Source: a virus
DNA length: 47,931 bases
Direction: 5' to 3' (one strand)
Virus record (IMG/VR): IMGVR_UViG_3300025769_000203
Coordinates: 1 to 47,931 of that record
The notes under the pieces are model-generated. The model was not told the origin of the DNA and did no database searches. It saw nothing but the letters and a program-made list of their open reading frames with translations. The translations under genes and the position numbers were made by a program. Every line of letters begins with the position of its first letter. The stretch's first letter is position 1. Shown here one piece after another: positions 1-8,285 of this stretch.

Positions 1-91
1 AAACGGCTTGCGCAAGTGTGCGGGTCTTGCAGTAGGCGGCGATCCGCTCCCGGCGCTCGGCGCGCTCGGTATGTGTCAACCGCTTAGCCAA
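1..91 (-). CDS. 5' fragment of the HTH protein gene, duplicated by the contig overlap
   Basis: This is the same N-terminal coding sequence (MAKRLTHTERAERRERI...) as the gene that begins at 47895. It runs off the contig start. The start is TTG at 89-91, which overlaps the TAA stop of the small membrane ORF upstream by 8 bases (TTGGCTAA). It is not a separate gene: it exists only because the terminal 127 bases are present twice. Confidence 0.8.
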   Translation of the reverse strand, partial: MAKRLTHTERAERRERIAAYCKTRTLAQAV

Positions 92-127
92 AGCTGACCA
101 CCCCCAGGAGCAGCACCGCGCCGAGGG
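1..127. repeat. Left copy of the 127-bp terminal direct repeat
   Basis: Bases 1-127 are identical to bases 47805-47931, as read by direct comparison. A repeat of exactly 127 bases is what a de Bruijn assembler run at k=127 leaves at the ends of a circular contig. The simplest reading is that this is an assembly overlap and that the true molecule is circular or circularly permuted. A genuine short terminal repeat cannot be excluded from sequence alone. Confidence 0.93.
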
Positions 128-233
128 CGAGGATCGTAAAGAAGACGGAGCCATCGCCGATGACGTCATCAGAGCTTCGGCCTTGACCGCCAGCGACTAG
201 AGGGGGTTGGACTTGGAGTTCGCGCTTTGCCAT
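84..233 (-). CDS. Small single-TM protein (49 aa)
   Basis: The ORF from ATG at 233 encodes about 30 polar residues (MAKRELQVQPPLVAGGQG...) and then a hydrophobic C-terminal segment, FFTILALGAVLLLGVVSF, consistent with one membrane helix. Its stop overlaps the TTG start of the HTH gene by 8 bases, the same coupling geometry used elsewhere on this strand, which favours it being real. Its start codon overlaps that of the divergent DUF6378 gene, so its promoter would lie inside that gene, which is odd. A holin-type or membrane-anchor role is possible, but nothing identifies it. Confidence 0.45.
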   Translation of the reverse strand: MAKRELQVQPPLVAGGQGRSSDDVIGDGSVFFTILALGAVLLLGVVSFG

Positions 234-549
234 GATGGGCCCAATGGAAGCAGAAAAACAAAGCCCCGTCAACACTCCCGCCGAAGATTGCCGCTCGGTT
301 CTCGACATTGCCGCCGACCTCGTCACCGGGCACCGGAGTGTCGCCTACGGGAAGCCTCTTGAGAACCACGGCCGCACGGCCGCTTTGTGGTCGGCGTATC
401 TCGGGGTGCACATCACCGCGCAAGACGTGTGCGCGCTCAACATCTTGCAGAAGCTATCGCGCGAACGGAATTGCCCGAAGCGCGACAACCGGATCGACGT
501 CGCCGGCTACGCGGAGAACATGGACGAGTGTCACAACCCGACGCGCTAG
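232..549 (+). CDS. DUF6378 family phage protein (105 aa)
   Basis: The sequence carries the conserved core I associate with phage DUF6378 proteins: a GHRSVAYGKPLENHGRTAALW segment, then ITAQDVCALNILQKLSR, then NRIDVAGYAENM. The family has no established function that I know of. It is the only plus-strand gene among the early minus-strand genes and ends tail-to-tail with polA, the two stop codons overlapping by 4 bases. Three candidate ATGs lie at 232, 235 and 244, none with a clear ribosome-binding site, so the start is uncertain by a few residues. Possibly it is expressed separately from the replication operon. Confidence 0.8.
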   Translation: MMGPMEAEKQSPVNTPAEDCRSVLDIAADLVTGHRSVAYGKPLENHGRTAALWSAYLGVHITAQDVCALNILQKLSRERNCPKRDNRIDVAGYAENMDECHNPTR

Positions 550-2669
550 CCGCGGAACCTCTTCGCTCGGTAGCCCTCGGCCGCCACCGGGCAACCACCG
601 GCCCACTGCGGCAGGTCCGCCATCAACCAACAGAACTCGTCGACGTTGCCGGTGCCCTCGGGCACCTCAGACGCGATCGAGTCGTGCACGTGCATTACGA
701 CGGGGTAGCCGGCGGCTTCGACACGCAGCAACCCCTCGGCCAACAGGTCGCGCGCTACGGCTTGCGTGACGTTCTCGGCTAGCTTGCCGCCATACGTGGT
801 CTCGATCGTCATCCCGTTTTTAGACGGGTTCTGGGTCCAGAAGCGAATCTCGGTCGTCTCGAACTCGAAAGGCACGATGGCGCCTTCGTCGTCGATCCGC
901 TTCCCCTTCTTGATGGTGGAGCGCACCGATGGCCGCCAGTAGCGAATCACCCGCCCACTCGGTAGCCGGATGAATACGCAATGCGGGTTGCCGTAGACGC
1001 GCAAGAAGTCACCGACGGCGACCACCTTGTCGCGGTCATCGACCACGGTGATTACGGCCGACTGGAGCTCATCCCAAAACCGTTTGACCATCACGTTGGT
1101 CTCGCGCCACGCCTTCTGGACCTTGCGCGCGAGCTTGCGCTCGATCGGCACGCCCCAGTCGGCGGCGGTCGAATGGAACTTCATCGCACCCATTTGGTAG
1201 CCGAGCGCCAACGCCGCGACCTTGCCAAGCTGCCGGTCCTTCGAGCCGATACCAGCCGCGGTGAACTCGTAGTAGTCGGTGGGCTTGCCGCCCTTCGGCC
1301 GGCCAGCTTTCTCCCAGGCGAGGAGCTCGCGGTCGAACTGGTGGAAGAAGCCGACGGCGTCGTCTTGGCCGGCGAGCCACGCCAGCACCCGCGCTTCGAT
1401 CGCGGAGAAGTCGGCGGCGATCAGGTCCATGCCCGGTGCCGCAGCGATCACCGACCGCAGCTTTTGCGACAGCACGTTCAACGGTCGTTGTTCGACGATC
1501 TCGAGCGCGTCGAGGTCTTCACGCTCGACGAGTAAGCCGACGAGGCCGCTAGCGCCGGGGCCGAGCTTGTCTTTCGGTAGGTTGTGAATCTGGAGCCCGG
1601 TCGACGACCAACGCCCCGTATGCGCCGCGTGAAATTGCAGCGCGTTGCGGAGGCGCCCGTCGGCACCGACCATGACTTCGACGCGTGCGAGCTTCGCTAG
1701 CGACGTGGTCTTCGTGGCCTCTAGCCGGAGCTCCAGCACGCCGCGCACGTCTTCGGGTAGGTTGTCCCGCTCGAGCATCATCGCGACGGCGGTCTTGTCG
1801 GTGCTTTCGGTCTTGTGGAACGTGCCGTCGGGCTTCTTGCGCGTGACTAGCGGCAGGTCGATCTGCCGGCGCTTGAGCCATGCCTTGAGGGCGCGCGGCT
1901 CGGTGGCGTTGGCGCACTCGAAGCTAGTCGCGCGCACGGCCTCGTCGGCCAGCCGGTCGGATCGCTTCTCGGCCATTCGCCGGAGCTTCATCGCATAGGC
2001 TTGGTCGAGGTAGACACCGCGGGCGTTGATCTTCTGATCGAGGCGCCGCACGCGCTCCTCGGTGGCCGTGAGCGGCGACATTCGGGCCCAGGCGTGGCAC
2101 ATGGCCAACACGTCGCGATCGCAGTAGAGAGCGAGCCTCTCGCGGTTCTCCGGGGTGTCCCAGTCCTTGCCCCGGTGCACGGGGCGGCCGTCGTCGTCAA
2201 GGCGGGCCAGCTTCATCATCAGCCGGTGGCCTTCGTTGTCCTTTTCGACAGGGGTGCCGAGCGCCTTGGCGAGCCCCTCGAGCTTCGCCGGCAGGTTGAG
2301 CTCAAGCCCGATCGACTGAGAGTCGAGCCACTGCTCGACGTCAACTTCGGGGAAACCGAAATCCGGCACTAGGATATTGGTCCATATCGCGATTTCGAAC
2401 GATGCGTTGTGAGCCAGCACCCGGCCGCCGGCGAGCAGGTAGGCGACGAGCCCGTCGGGCAAGGGGCCGTCGCCAGGGGTCCAGCGGTTCACTTCCTGGG
2501 GCCTCCCGCCCTCCATGTAGCACCAGCACACGACGTAGACTTTCGTTGACGGGTGCCGGGAGTATGCCCACGCGCCAAGATCCTTGATCTCGGCGCGGCT
2601 TGCGGTCTCGATATCGACACCGACGGTGCCGTTGATGACGTCAAAAAGTGCGCCGGGGCGGCTAACCAT
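546..2669 (-). CDS. polA: Family A DNA polymerase with 3'-5' exonuclease domain
   Basis: This is the phage replicative polymerase, 707 aa. The N-terminal DEDD exonuclease domain shows Exo I VGVDIET (D19, E21), Exo II AHNASFE (N88) and Exo III YCDRD (Y182, D186). The polymerase domain shows the HTGRWSSTGLQIHNLPK signature near 350-366, motif A AADFSAIEARVLAW (D420), motif B RQLGKVAALALGYQ (R479, K483, Y491) and motif C VMHVHDSIASE (D663). No 5'-nuclease domain is present, as usual in phages. The residue aligned with E. coli Pol I F762 is Leu487; Leu there has been linked to slower replication and temperate lifestyles. It is the last gene of the minus-strand replication operon. No obvious Shine-Dalgarno precedes the chosen ATG, so the start is not certain. 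Confidence 0.97.
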   Translation of the reverse strand: MVSRPGALFDVINGTVGVDIETASRAEIKDLGAWAYSRHPSTKVYVVCWCYMEGGRPQEVNRWTPGDGPLPDGLVAYLLAGGRVLAHNASFEIAIWTNILVPDFGFPEVDVEQWLDSQSIGLELNLPAKLEGLAKALGTPVEKDNEGHRLMMKLARLDDDGRPVHRGKDWDTPENRERLALYCDRDVLAMCHAWARMSPLTATEERVRRLDQKINARGVYLDQAYAMKLRRMAEKRSDRLADEAVRATSFECANATEPRALKAWLKRRQIDLPLVTRKKPDGTFHKTESTDKTAVAMMLERDNLPEDVRGVLELRLEATKTTSLAKLARVEVMVGADGRLRNALQFHAAHTGRWSSTGLQIHNLPKDKLGPGASGLVGLLVEREDLDALEIVEQRPLNVLSQKLRSVIAAAPGMDLIAADFSAIEARVLAWLAGQDDAVGFFHQFDRELLAWEKAGRPKGGKPTDYYEFTAAGIGSKDRQLGKVAALALGYQMGAMKFHSTAADWGVPIERKLARKVQKAWRETNVMVKRFWDELQSAVITVVDDRDKVVAVGDFLRVYGNPHCVFIRLPSGRVIRYWRPSVRSTIKKGKRIDDEGAIVPFEFETTEIRFWTQNPSKNGMTIETTYGGKLAENVTQAVARDLLAEGLLRVEAAGYPVVMHVHDSIASEVPEGTGNVDEFCWLMADLPQWAGGCPVAAEGYRAKRFRG

Positions 2670-2730
2670 GCGTTGCGTATTCGTGGTTGTGAGTCAAAGG
2701 AGAACGGCCGCCCCGGCGCGGTGTCTGAGT

Positions 2731-3369
2731 CTACCCGAGAATGTCGTCGACGTCCTCGACGGTGACCGACGTGTCGGCGGTCTCCGGTGCGGCCGCCTCG
2801 ATCGCGTCGAAGACTTCCGACGCACCTTGGCGACCGTCGAGCCTGTCACCGTCGCGCACCAACTGCACGGCGTTGATGTTGAAGCCAACACCGCTCTTGG
2901 CTTGATACTTCCAAGAGTATGCACCGATGAAGAAGCGGCACCAACAGCCGGGGTAGACCCTGGCCTCGGCGACCTTCGCCAGCTTGGCAATGTCTTCGTC
3001 GCTCGTGCCCGGTGCCGGGTTGAACACCGACTGCACGGCTTGGTCGACCACCTCGGGGCGGTAATTCGACTGCACACGCAGAGCGTGCCAGCCATCCTCG
3101 TAGCCCTTCCAGGGCTTTTGACCATTCTCCGCGCGCTCGGCGTTGATCTTGGTCACGGACTTGATCGGGCTGGCGACCTTCGTCAACCCCGCGTCCTTCG
3201 CCGCAGCAGCGGCAGCGGCCTTGATCGGGGCAAGGTCGGTGTCGGGCGGGAACAGGATCGTCGCGGAGAACACGAGGCTAGAGCCTTCGCCGAACTTCGG
3301 CTTGGCTTCGAACAGGGCGGGGAAGGCGAGCCGCGCGGGCTCGGTCTTGACTAGTTTCGGATCGGTCAT
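2731..3369 (-). CDS. Enc34-type ssDNA-binding protein (DUF2815)
   Basis: This 212-aa protein matches the DUF2815 family, whose phage Enc34 member binds single-stranded DNA through an OB-like fold. Recognisable parts are the N-terminal RLAFPALFEAKPKFGEG and SATILFPPDTDLAPIKAA, the central WHALRVQSNYRPEVVD, and GCWCRFFIGAYSWKYQ. The C terminus is acidic (VTVEDVDDILG), like the tails with which SSBs recruit partners. It sits between polA and the Cas4-like nuclease, the usual arrangement of this replication module, and probably coats the template for PolA. Confidence 0.9.
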   Translation of the reverse strand: MTDPKLVKTEPARLAFPALFEAKPKFGEGSSLVFSATILFPPDTDLAPIKAAAAAAAKDAGLTKVASPIKSVTKINAERAENGQKPWKGYEDGWHALRVQSNYRPEVVDQAVQSVFNPAPGTSDEDIAKLAKVAEARVYPGCWCRFFIGAYSWKYQAKSGVGFNINAVQLVRDGDRLDGRQGASEVFDAIEAAAPETADTSVTVEDVDDILG

Positions 3370-3384
3370 GGTGGTTACGGTTGG

Positions 3385-4518
3385 CTACTCGTCTACTGCA
3401 TCAAACACCGCCGCAGGATTGCGGGCGGGCCGTTTGTCCGACTCGGGCACGAGTAGAATGCCGGTCGTCGGTTTGTGCACGAGCGGAGCAACGAGCTTCG
3501 CACGCGCCTTGCCGAGCGCCTTCTCGGCTTTCGCCGGGGAGAGCAACTTCGGTATGTCAAAGGGCTCGATGCCCGCGTCGACGAGAGCCACACGCGCGGC
3601 GTCTTCGTCCTTCCATTTTCGTAGGCCGATCTTGTCGACCATCTTGTAGCCCGTCGGTGGCGTGCCAGCCTTGCCGAGCTCGTAAGCTCGATCCTCGACG
3701 GCCTTGAGCCACTGCCGCACGATCGGTGCCAACGTGAGGATCTTTGACAGTTCCTCGGGCGCGAGCATCTCGGGCAGCGGGGGCTTGGTAGGCACCGGGT
3801 CGAAGGCGAACTTGGCCACCTCTTGCGCTTGCGCGCGGCGGGCTTCGCAGTCGACAGCGGCGGGGCAGAAGCGGCACCCGTCTTCCGTGGGGTTGAGCGG
3901 TGCATCTTTGGCCTCGGTGGCCTTGGCGGCAGGCACTAGCTCCATGTCTCCCCAGATACGCAAGTCGCGGGCATCGCGGGGCTCCTGCCGCCAAGGCTTC
4001 GCACCCTCGTGGCGTGGCTGCACGATATGCACGACGACAGTTTCGATCGCGTATTTGTCGCCGACCTCGTCGAGCAAAGCGACGGCGTAGATCATCGCTT
4101 GCTTGTTCTGCTCGTGGTCGACGTAGACACCGGCGCCGTGCTTGTAGTCCATCACGTGCAACGTGCGGTCCACAACGGCGGCGTAGTCAACGGTGCCGTT
4201 GTCGACCGGGTCCGGTGTCGTGACCTTCTTCTCGATCCAGTCCTTGCGGATCTCGCCGAGTAGAGCCAACGAGCGCACAGCGTCGGTGTAGATCGTGACG
4301 GCGTCGACCATCTCTTGATCGCACGTGTGCTTCGCGTCCTTCGACACCGAGCCGAGCCACTGCTTTGGCTCCATGCCTTTTTCCAGGCACTCCGACGCCA
4401 CTAGGTGCGCAAAGGTGCCTTGGTCGGCGGCGTGGCTCGACGTGTAGGGGTAGGCCGCGCACTTGGCTTCGGAGCCTGGGCACGCGAACCAGCGAGTAGC
4501 GGCGGAGGGGCGGGGCAC
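3385..4518 (-). CDS. Cas4/RecB-like PD-(D/E)XK nuclease (DUF2800)
   Basis: The 377-aa protein has the DUF2800 layout. SAATRWFACPGS at the N terminus is followed by AADQGTFAHLVASE, the nuclease core VVDRTLHVMDYKHG (D117, D124, K126) and NKQAMIYA (Q140), then a C-terminal CRFCPAAVDC cluster (C215, C218, C224). Those three cysteines with C13 match the four-Cys iron-sulphur site of Cas4 and AddB nucleases. It likely resects or processes DNA ends during replication or recombination. Translation starts at GTG directly after the TAG of the upstream gene; the sequence AAGGGGGAGTAG just before it supplies a good ribosome-binding site and indicates coupling. Confidence 0.9.
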   Translation of the reverse strand: MPRPSAATRWFACPGSEAKCAAYPYTSSHAADQGTFAHLVASECLEKGMEPKQWLGSVSKDAKHTCDQEMVDAVTIYTDAVRSLALLGEIRKDWIEKKVTTPDPVDNGTVDYAAVVDRTLHVMDYKHGAGVYVDHEQNKQAMIYAVALLDEVGDKYAIETVVVHIVQPRHEGAKPWRQEPRDARDLRIWGDMELVPAAKATEAKDAPLNPTEDGCRFCPAAVDCEARRAQAQEVAKFAFDPVPTKPPLPEMLAPEELSKILTLAPIVRQWLKAVEDRAYELGKAGTPPTGYKMVDKIGLRKWKDEDAARVALVDAGIEPFDIPKLLSPAKAEKALGKARAKLVAPLVHKPTTGILLVPESDKRPARNPAAVFDAVDE

Positions 4519-5004
<486 letters not shown>

Positions 5005-5037
5005 TGTAGAAGGTCGGGGTTTCGGGGAAGGGGGTAG

Positions 5038-5211
5038 CTAAACGTCGGAAAAGTTCTCTGGGTCCGTTGCGCGGACGAGATCGGCCAGGGCGTTGCCGAC
5101 CGTGTCGGGGCCACACCAGATGCCGTCTCCACGGGCTTCCTCGGCGTCGCGAAGGTCCCGTACGGCCGTCGCGAGTAGGTGGATAGCGTCTCGGATCTCT
5201 TCGGGCGTCAT
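5038..5211 (-). CDS. Small hypothetical protein (57 aa)
   Basis: A short ORF reads MTPEEIRDAIHLLATAVRDL and ends PENFSDV. It fills the gap between the exonuclease and the AT-hook-like gene in the same direction. Its codon use matches the neighbours (strong G/C third positions) and its composition is soluble and helical. It contains a single WCG motif and no recognisable domain. The ribosome-binding site is weak (GAGTAGAAAAG before the ATG). Confidence 0.65.
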   Translation of the reverse strand: MTPEEIRDAIHLLATAVRDLRDAEEARGDGIWCGPDTVGNALADLVRATDPENFSDV

Positions 5212-5254
5212 GGTTGCTTTTCTACTCGGGGAGCATTGACAGGGTCAAGAAAAA

Positions 5255-5800
5255 TTAGGCGATTGCCTCCAAGAACTTGTGCAACGCGACTACGGCCAGG
5301 GCTTGGCGCGCGGCGTCGTGGTCGGCGCGGTGCGCCGTTGCGTATTCCTGCGGCACCGGGGGTGTCTTCACCTTGAGCTTGCGCGCGATCATCTTCGCCG
5401 TGCGGCAGCAGCGCGAGGCCGAGAAGTGCGTCGGAAAGCGGGTGCCGGGGAGCTCGCGCGTCCACGTGTGGCGCAAGAGCATTTCGTCGAAGGTCGGGCC
5501 GTTCGACCAGAAGTTCACACACGCGTGAGTGCGCACGAACTGGGCGAACTGCTCGAGCCCTTGCTTGATCGGCACGCGGAACGTCTCCGATATGACCTGT
5601 TGCGCGGCGGGCTCTTGCTTGAGCCACCACTCAACGGTCGGGCGGTCGATGCGGCCTCGAGGATCGTCGACGACGATCTCGACGGTCTCCTTGATGCCTT
5701 CGGTTAGGTGGAAGGCACAGAGGCCGATAGAAAGGATCTGCGCCCCCGGCGAAGTGCCGAGGGTTTCGAGATCTACCATGAGTTCGGTTGCTTTGGTCAT
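5255..5800 (-). CDS. DEDD 3'-5' exonuclease (Rv2179c-like)
   Basis: This 181-aa protein is a compact RNase H-fold exonuclease of the Rv2179c/RNase T-like type. The motifs are complete: Exo I MVDLETLGT (D10, E12), Exo II WSNGPTFDEMLLR (D105) and Exo III ATAHRADHDAARQA (H157, D162). The family degrades RNA or DNA 3' ends in a Mg-dependent way. The substrate here is unknown, but its place beside SNF2 and polA suggests DNA processing. Its ATG overlaps the stop of the GIY-YIG-like gene by 4 bases (ATGA), so it is translationally coupled to it. Confidence 0.9.
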   Translation of the reverse strand: MTKATELMVDLETLGTSPGAQILSIGLCAFHLTEGIKETVEIVVDDPRGRIDRPTVEWWLKQEPAAQQVISETFRVPIKQGLEQFAQFVRTHACVNFWSNGPTFDEMLLRHTWTRELPGTRFPTHFSASRCCRTAKMIARKLKVKTPPVPQEYATAHRADHDAARQALAVVALHKFLEAIA

Positions 5801-6381
5801 TCGAACGTCCTCACAGGCGACGCCTTGCGCCTCTTTTCGTAAACTCCCCAGCGGTGACGCTCCGCGACCAGTGGGCCGATGTCCTCAGCCCTCACGGTCT
5901 TGCGGACGTCAGCTCTGTCCATGACACCTATGACGGACCGGGCGAACGCCGCGTCCTCGTAAGCCATCATAAAAGCGTAGACCCCGGACTCCTCCGGCAG
6001 GCTGTCCTGGCGCTCGACTTCGCGCAGCGGGTAACGGCGGCCGGGCTCGGACATGTGGCGTTCGCGAGAGTCGCGGCAGGCACCCAACCCCGGCCACGTG
6101 ACCCCGAAGAGGGGTAACCAGAAATTCACCGCCGCCAGCTCGTAGGTGTTGAGGTCTACCGTGTCGCTACACACCCCCCAAAACCAAAGCTGGACGGGGA
6201 GTTTATCGTGCGCGTAGATCCTCTCGCCACGATATCGGTGCAGGCGCGAAAACGCATAATCCAGCCTAACCAACATTGTGTGCGGCAGTGAGAAACGTTC
6301 ACGTAGGTTGCGCGTCTGGCCGACGTAGAGACACACTTCACCGGGGGTGTCTGTTGATTCGGGAGTATCTGTCGAAGTCAT
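5797..6381 (-). CDS. GIY-YIG-like protein with rearranged or degenerate motifs
   Basis: Near the N terminus the 194-aa protein shows the YIG half of a GIY-YIG nuclease, CLYVGQTRNLRERF (about 17-30), and then a candidate catalytic Glu in YELAAVNFWLPLFG (E81). The GIY half expected about 10 residues before YVG is missing. A GIY-like segment, ESGVYAFMMAYEDAAF, appears only at about 131-146 and is followed by IGVMDRADVRKTV. It may therefore be a degenerate two-domain or permuted nuclease. It is coupled by ATGA overlaps on both sides (SNF2 upstream, exonuclease downstream). Nicking or repair of DNA is a guess from the fold. Confidence 0.7.
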   Translation of the reverse strand: MTSTDTPESTDTPGEVCLYVGQTRNLRERFSLPHTMLVRLDYAFSRLHRYRGERIYAHDKLPVQLWFWGVCSDTVDLNTYELAAVNFWLPLFGVTWPGLGACRDSRERHMSEPGRRYPLREVERQDSLPEESGVYAFMMAYEDAAFARSVIGVMDRADVRKTVRAEDIGPLVAERHRWGVYEKRRKASPVRTFE

Positions 6382-7721
6382 TCCATCACCTCTCTAATCA
6401 TTGCCGTCTTGCGGCGGAGAACGCCGACAAGCGACGCGTCGAGTGTGCCTTCGAGCGCCACGAAGCGCACAAGGCACGATTGCTTTTGGCCGATGCGCCG
6501 AATGCGGTCGGCGGCCTGGGCGTTCTCGCCCGGCACATAGCTCATCTCTACGAACACCACGTGGGCGCTTGCCGTGAGCGTGGTTCCGGTGCCGCCGGCT
6601 ACTATGTTGCACACGATCACGCGCGCCGACGGGTTCGACTGGAAGTCGGCGACCGCGTCACGGCGTGCAGTGGCGCTAGTGGCACCGGTAATGGTGGATA
6701 CGCCGAAACGCTTTAGCCGCTCTTCCAGGCGCGCCACTACCGCGCCGTGATGCGCGAACAGCACCACCTTTTCGAGACCGCCTTCGAGCTCCATCTCGAT
6801 CAGGTCTGCCGCGGCGTCGGCTTTCGCTAGCCCGCACAACCGCCGGTAGGCGGCAAACTGCTTCTTCGAACCGAGTAGCTCGAAGGCTTCCGCCGGGTCG
6901 GTGGCTTCGTCGAGCAGCTTGCGCAAGGTCGGCCCGAGCTCGCCCTCGAGTGCGGCGATCTCCTGCGGCCGTTGCGTAGCGTGCAAGTTCACCTGTTGAT
7001 ACCGCACCGGCGGCAGGTCCTTGAGCACGTCGTCTTTCTTGCGGCGAAGGATCTTGCCGGCGAGGCGCTTGCGAAGGTCGGCGACGTTCCGGTTGCCCAC
7101 GATCTTGACGTTGTCGCCGTAGGGCTGCCAACGCGTCTCGCAGTAGCGATCGCGGAAGTCGACGAACCGCTCGGGAAACTCTTCGGGCCACAAGCCGTGG
7201 AGCATCGTCCACAACTCGGACGCGTTGTTCGGTGCCGGCGTGCCGCTCAAACACCAAACGCGCTCGGCGGCGTCGACGACACCGGTCGTGCCCGGGCCGC
7301 CGTAAGGGCCGACGCCGTAGAAAGACTGCGTGCGCTTCGCCGTGTGCGAACGGAAGAAGTGCGACTCGTCCAATACGACGACGTCCCACGTGTGGCGCAG
7401 GATCTCGGCGCGCACGGTCTCGTTCAACAACAGGCCGTGCGTAACGATGACCGTATCGTTGGCCGTGATCTTGGCCGCCATGCGGCCGGCGGACACTACC
7501 GCCGGTGTCGCACGCTCCGGTGCCCACGTCTCAAACTCGCTTTTCCAGTTCCACACGACACACGTCGGCGCGAGCACCAGCACGCGCTTAGCGCCGACGA
7601 GGCCGGCCGCCGCGATGGTCGATACCGTCTTGCCGAGACCCATGTCGTCGGCGAGACAGGCGCGGGGGTTGCTCGCGAGCCACTCGGCACCGGCGGATTG
7701 GTAGGGGTAGAGCTCAAGCAC
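6378..7721 (-). CDS. SNF2-family DNA helicase/translocase
   Basis: The protein has the full SF2/SNF2 motif set: LADDMGLGKT (Walker A, about 23-32), VLVLAPTCVVWNW (Ia), VVVLDESHFF (II, DESH at 118-121), WCLSGTPAPN (III), VVLFAHHGAVV (IV), VCNIVAGGTGTTLT (V) and RIRRIGQKQS (VI, about 406-415). A longer ORF reaches 7895, but its first 58 residues are Arg/Ala-rich and lie over the upstream Cys-rich gene. I chose GTG at 7721, which has GAGGGGG about 8 bases upstream and overlaps the previous stop by 8 bases (GTGCTTGA). That gives 447 aa, beginning just before LELYPYQ, where such phage proteins usually begin. Single-domain SNF2 proteins are a standard part of this replication module. Confidence 0.95.
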   Translation of the reverse strand: MLELYPYQSAGAEWLASNPRACLADDMGLGKTVSTIAAAGLVGAKRVLVLAPTCVVWNWKSEFETWAPERATPAVVSAGRMAAKITANDTVIVTHGLLLNETVRAEILRHTWDVVVLDESHFFRSHTAKRTQSFYGVGPYGGPGTTGVVDAAERVWCLSGTPAPNNASELWTMLHGLWPEEFPERFVDFRDRYCETRWQPYGDNVKIVGNRNVADLRKRLAGKILRRKKDDVLKDLPPVRYQQVNLHATQRPQEIAALEGELGPTLRKLLDEATDPAEAFELLGSKKQFAAYRRLCGLAKADAAADLIEMELEGGLEKVVLFAHHGAVVARLEERLKRFGVSTITGATSATARRDAVADFQSNPSARVIVCNIVAGGTGTTLTASAHVVFVEMSYVPGENAQAADRIRRIGQKQSCLVRFVALEGTLDASLVGVLRRKTAMIREVME

Positions 7722-7974
7722 CGCCCGCCCCCTCGCCGCCAGCCGCCCGCAGCTTCGCGTTCTCCCCCGCCAGCCGCTCGCACTCCATGCACGAGCCGGT
7801 CTTGCCGCGCAGGGTTTCGAGTTCGGCCAGCGGCATGTGCCACTCGTGGCCTCGGGTTGCGCAGATCTCGCATAACAACCGCCACTCACCACCATCCTGG
7901 TCGTCCCTGCCGACGTGCGTGGCCTGTAGCGTCTCGCACATGTCGCACGGGTTGGTTACGTCGTGCTCAGCCAT
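7714..7974 (-). CDS. Small CxxC zinc-binding-like protein (86 aa)
   Basis: Starting at ATG 7974 the protein reads MAEHDVTNPCDMCETLQATH and contains three CxxC pairs (CDMC, CEIC, CMEC), consistent with one or two structural zinc sites. The C-terminal part (MECERLAGENAKLRAA) looks helical. A longer in-frame start at 8019 exists, but 7974 has a GGGGTGG ribosome-binding site and an 8-base overlap (ATGGCTGA) with the upstream stop. The function is unknown; it is embedded in the early operon next to SNF2. Confidence 0.75.
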   Translation of the reverse strand: MAEHDVTNPCDMCETLQATHVGRDDQDGGEWRLLCEICATRGHEWHMPLAELETLRGKTGSCMECERLAGENAKLRAAGGEGAGGA

Positions 7975-8176
7975 TGTCACCACCCCGCTTCGCCAGCTCA
8001 TCCAACGAGTGCGCAACATTGACCCGCATCGTCACCTTGTCACCGAGACTGACTAGGCAGTCAGAGCACAGAACGACCGACGTCCCGGAGAACCTGATCT
8101 CGGTGGCGTCATCTGGTGTGTTGCTGCACCCATCGCAACGCCCACGTTCCGTGGCCCATTCGAGTATGCGGATCAT
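7967..8176 (-). CDS. Small CxxC protein (69 aa)
   Basis: From ATG 8176 the protein begins MIRILEWATERGRCDGCSNT and has CDGC and CSDC pairs about 21 residues apart, a likely treble-clef or zinc-ribbon arrangement. AAGGAG lies about 9 bases before this ATG. The longer ORF up to 8251 starts with a Pro/Ala stretch that lacks such a site. Its last codons (GGDNG) contain the ribosome-binding site of the next gene. Confidence 0.7.
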   Translation of the reverse strand: MIRILEWATERGRCDGCSNTPDDATEIRFSGTSVVLCSDCLVSLGDKVTMRVNVAHSLDELAKRGGDNG

Positions 8177-8189
8177 TCCTGTTGCTCCT

Positions 8190-8285
8190 TCAGCTCCCGC
8201 AACTCGCGCCGCAGCTTGCGGCACCGTTCGCGGTGGTGGTTGGCGCGACAACGACGAACAGCAGCACGATGACAGCGCCTAGCAT
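8190..8285 (-). CDS. 31-aa small membrane or secreted peptide
   Basis: An ORF of 31 codons (MLGAVIVLLFVVVAPTTTAN...) has the best Shine-Dalgarno in the region, GAAGGAGG ending 7 bases before the ATG. It overlaps the upstream TAG by 7 bases. The N terminus is one hydrophobic helix. Its second half is Thr/Ser/Cys/Gly-rich, whereas the -1 frame over the same bases encodes a charged helical tail (RCRKLRRELRELKEQQE) that stops at 8173, overlapping the next ATG by 4 bases. The real product may therefore be a TM helix plus charged tail joined by a frameshift. Confidence 0.5.
   Translation of the reverse strand: MLGAVIVLLFVVVAPTTTANGAASCGASCGS

Noticed and set aside
7722-7895. N-terminal extension of the SNF2 helicase
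   Set aside because: The 58 added residues are Arg/Ala/Ser-rich shadow of the upstream CxxC gene. The GTG at 7721 has a good ribosome-binding site and starts just before the conserved LYPYQ segment.
6972-8282. 436-codon plus-strand frame across the SNF2 gene
   Set aside because: Antisense to a helicase with all motifs intact; low-complexity Arg/Pro composition.
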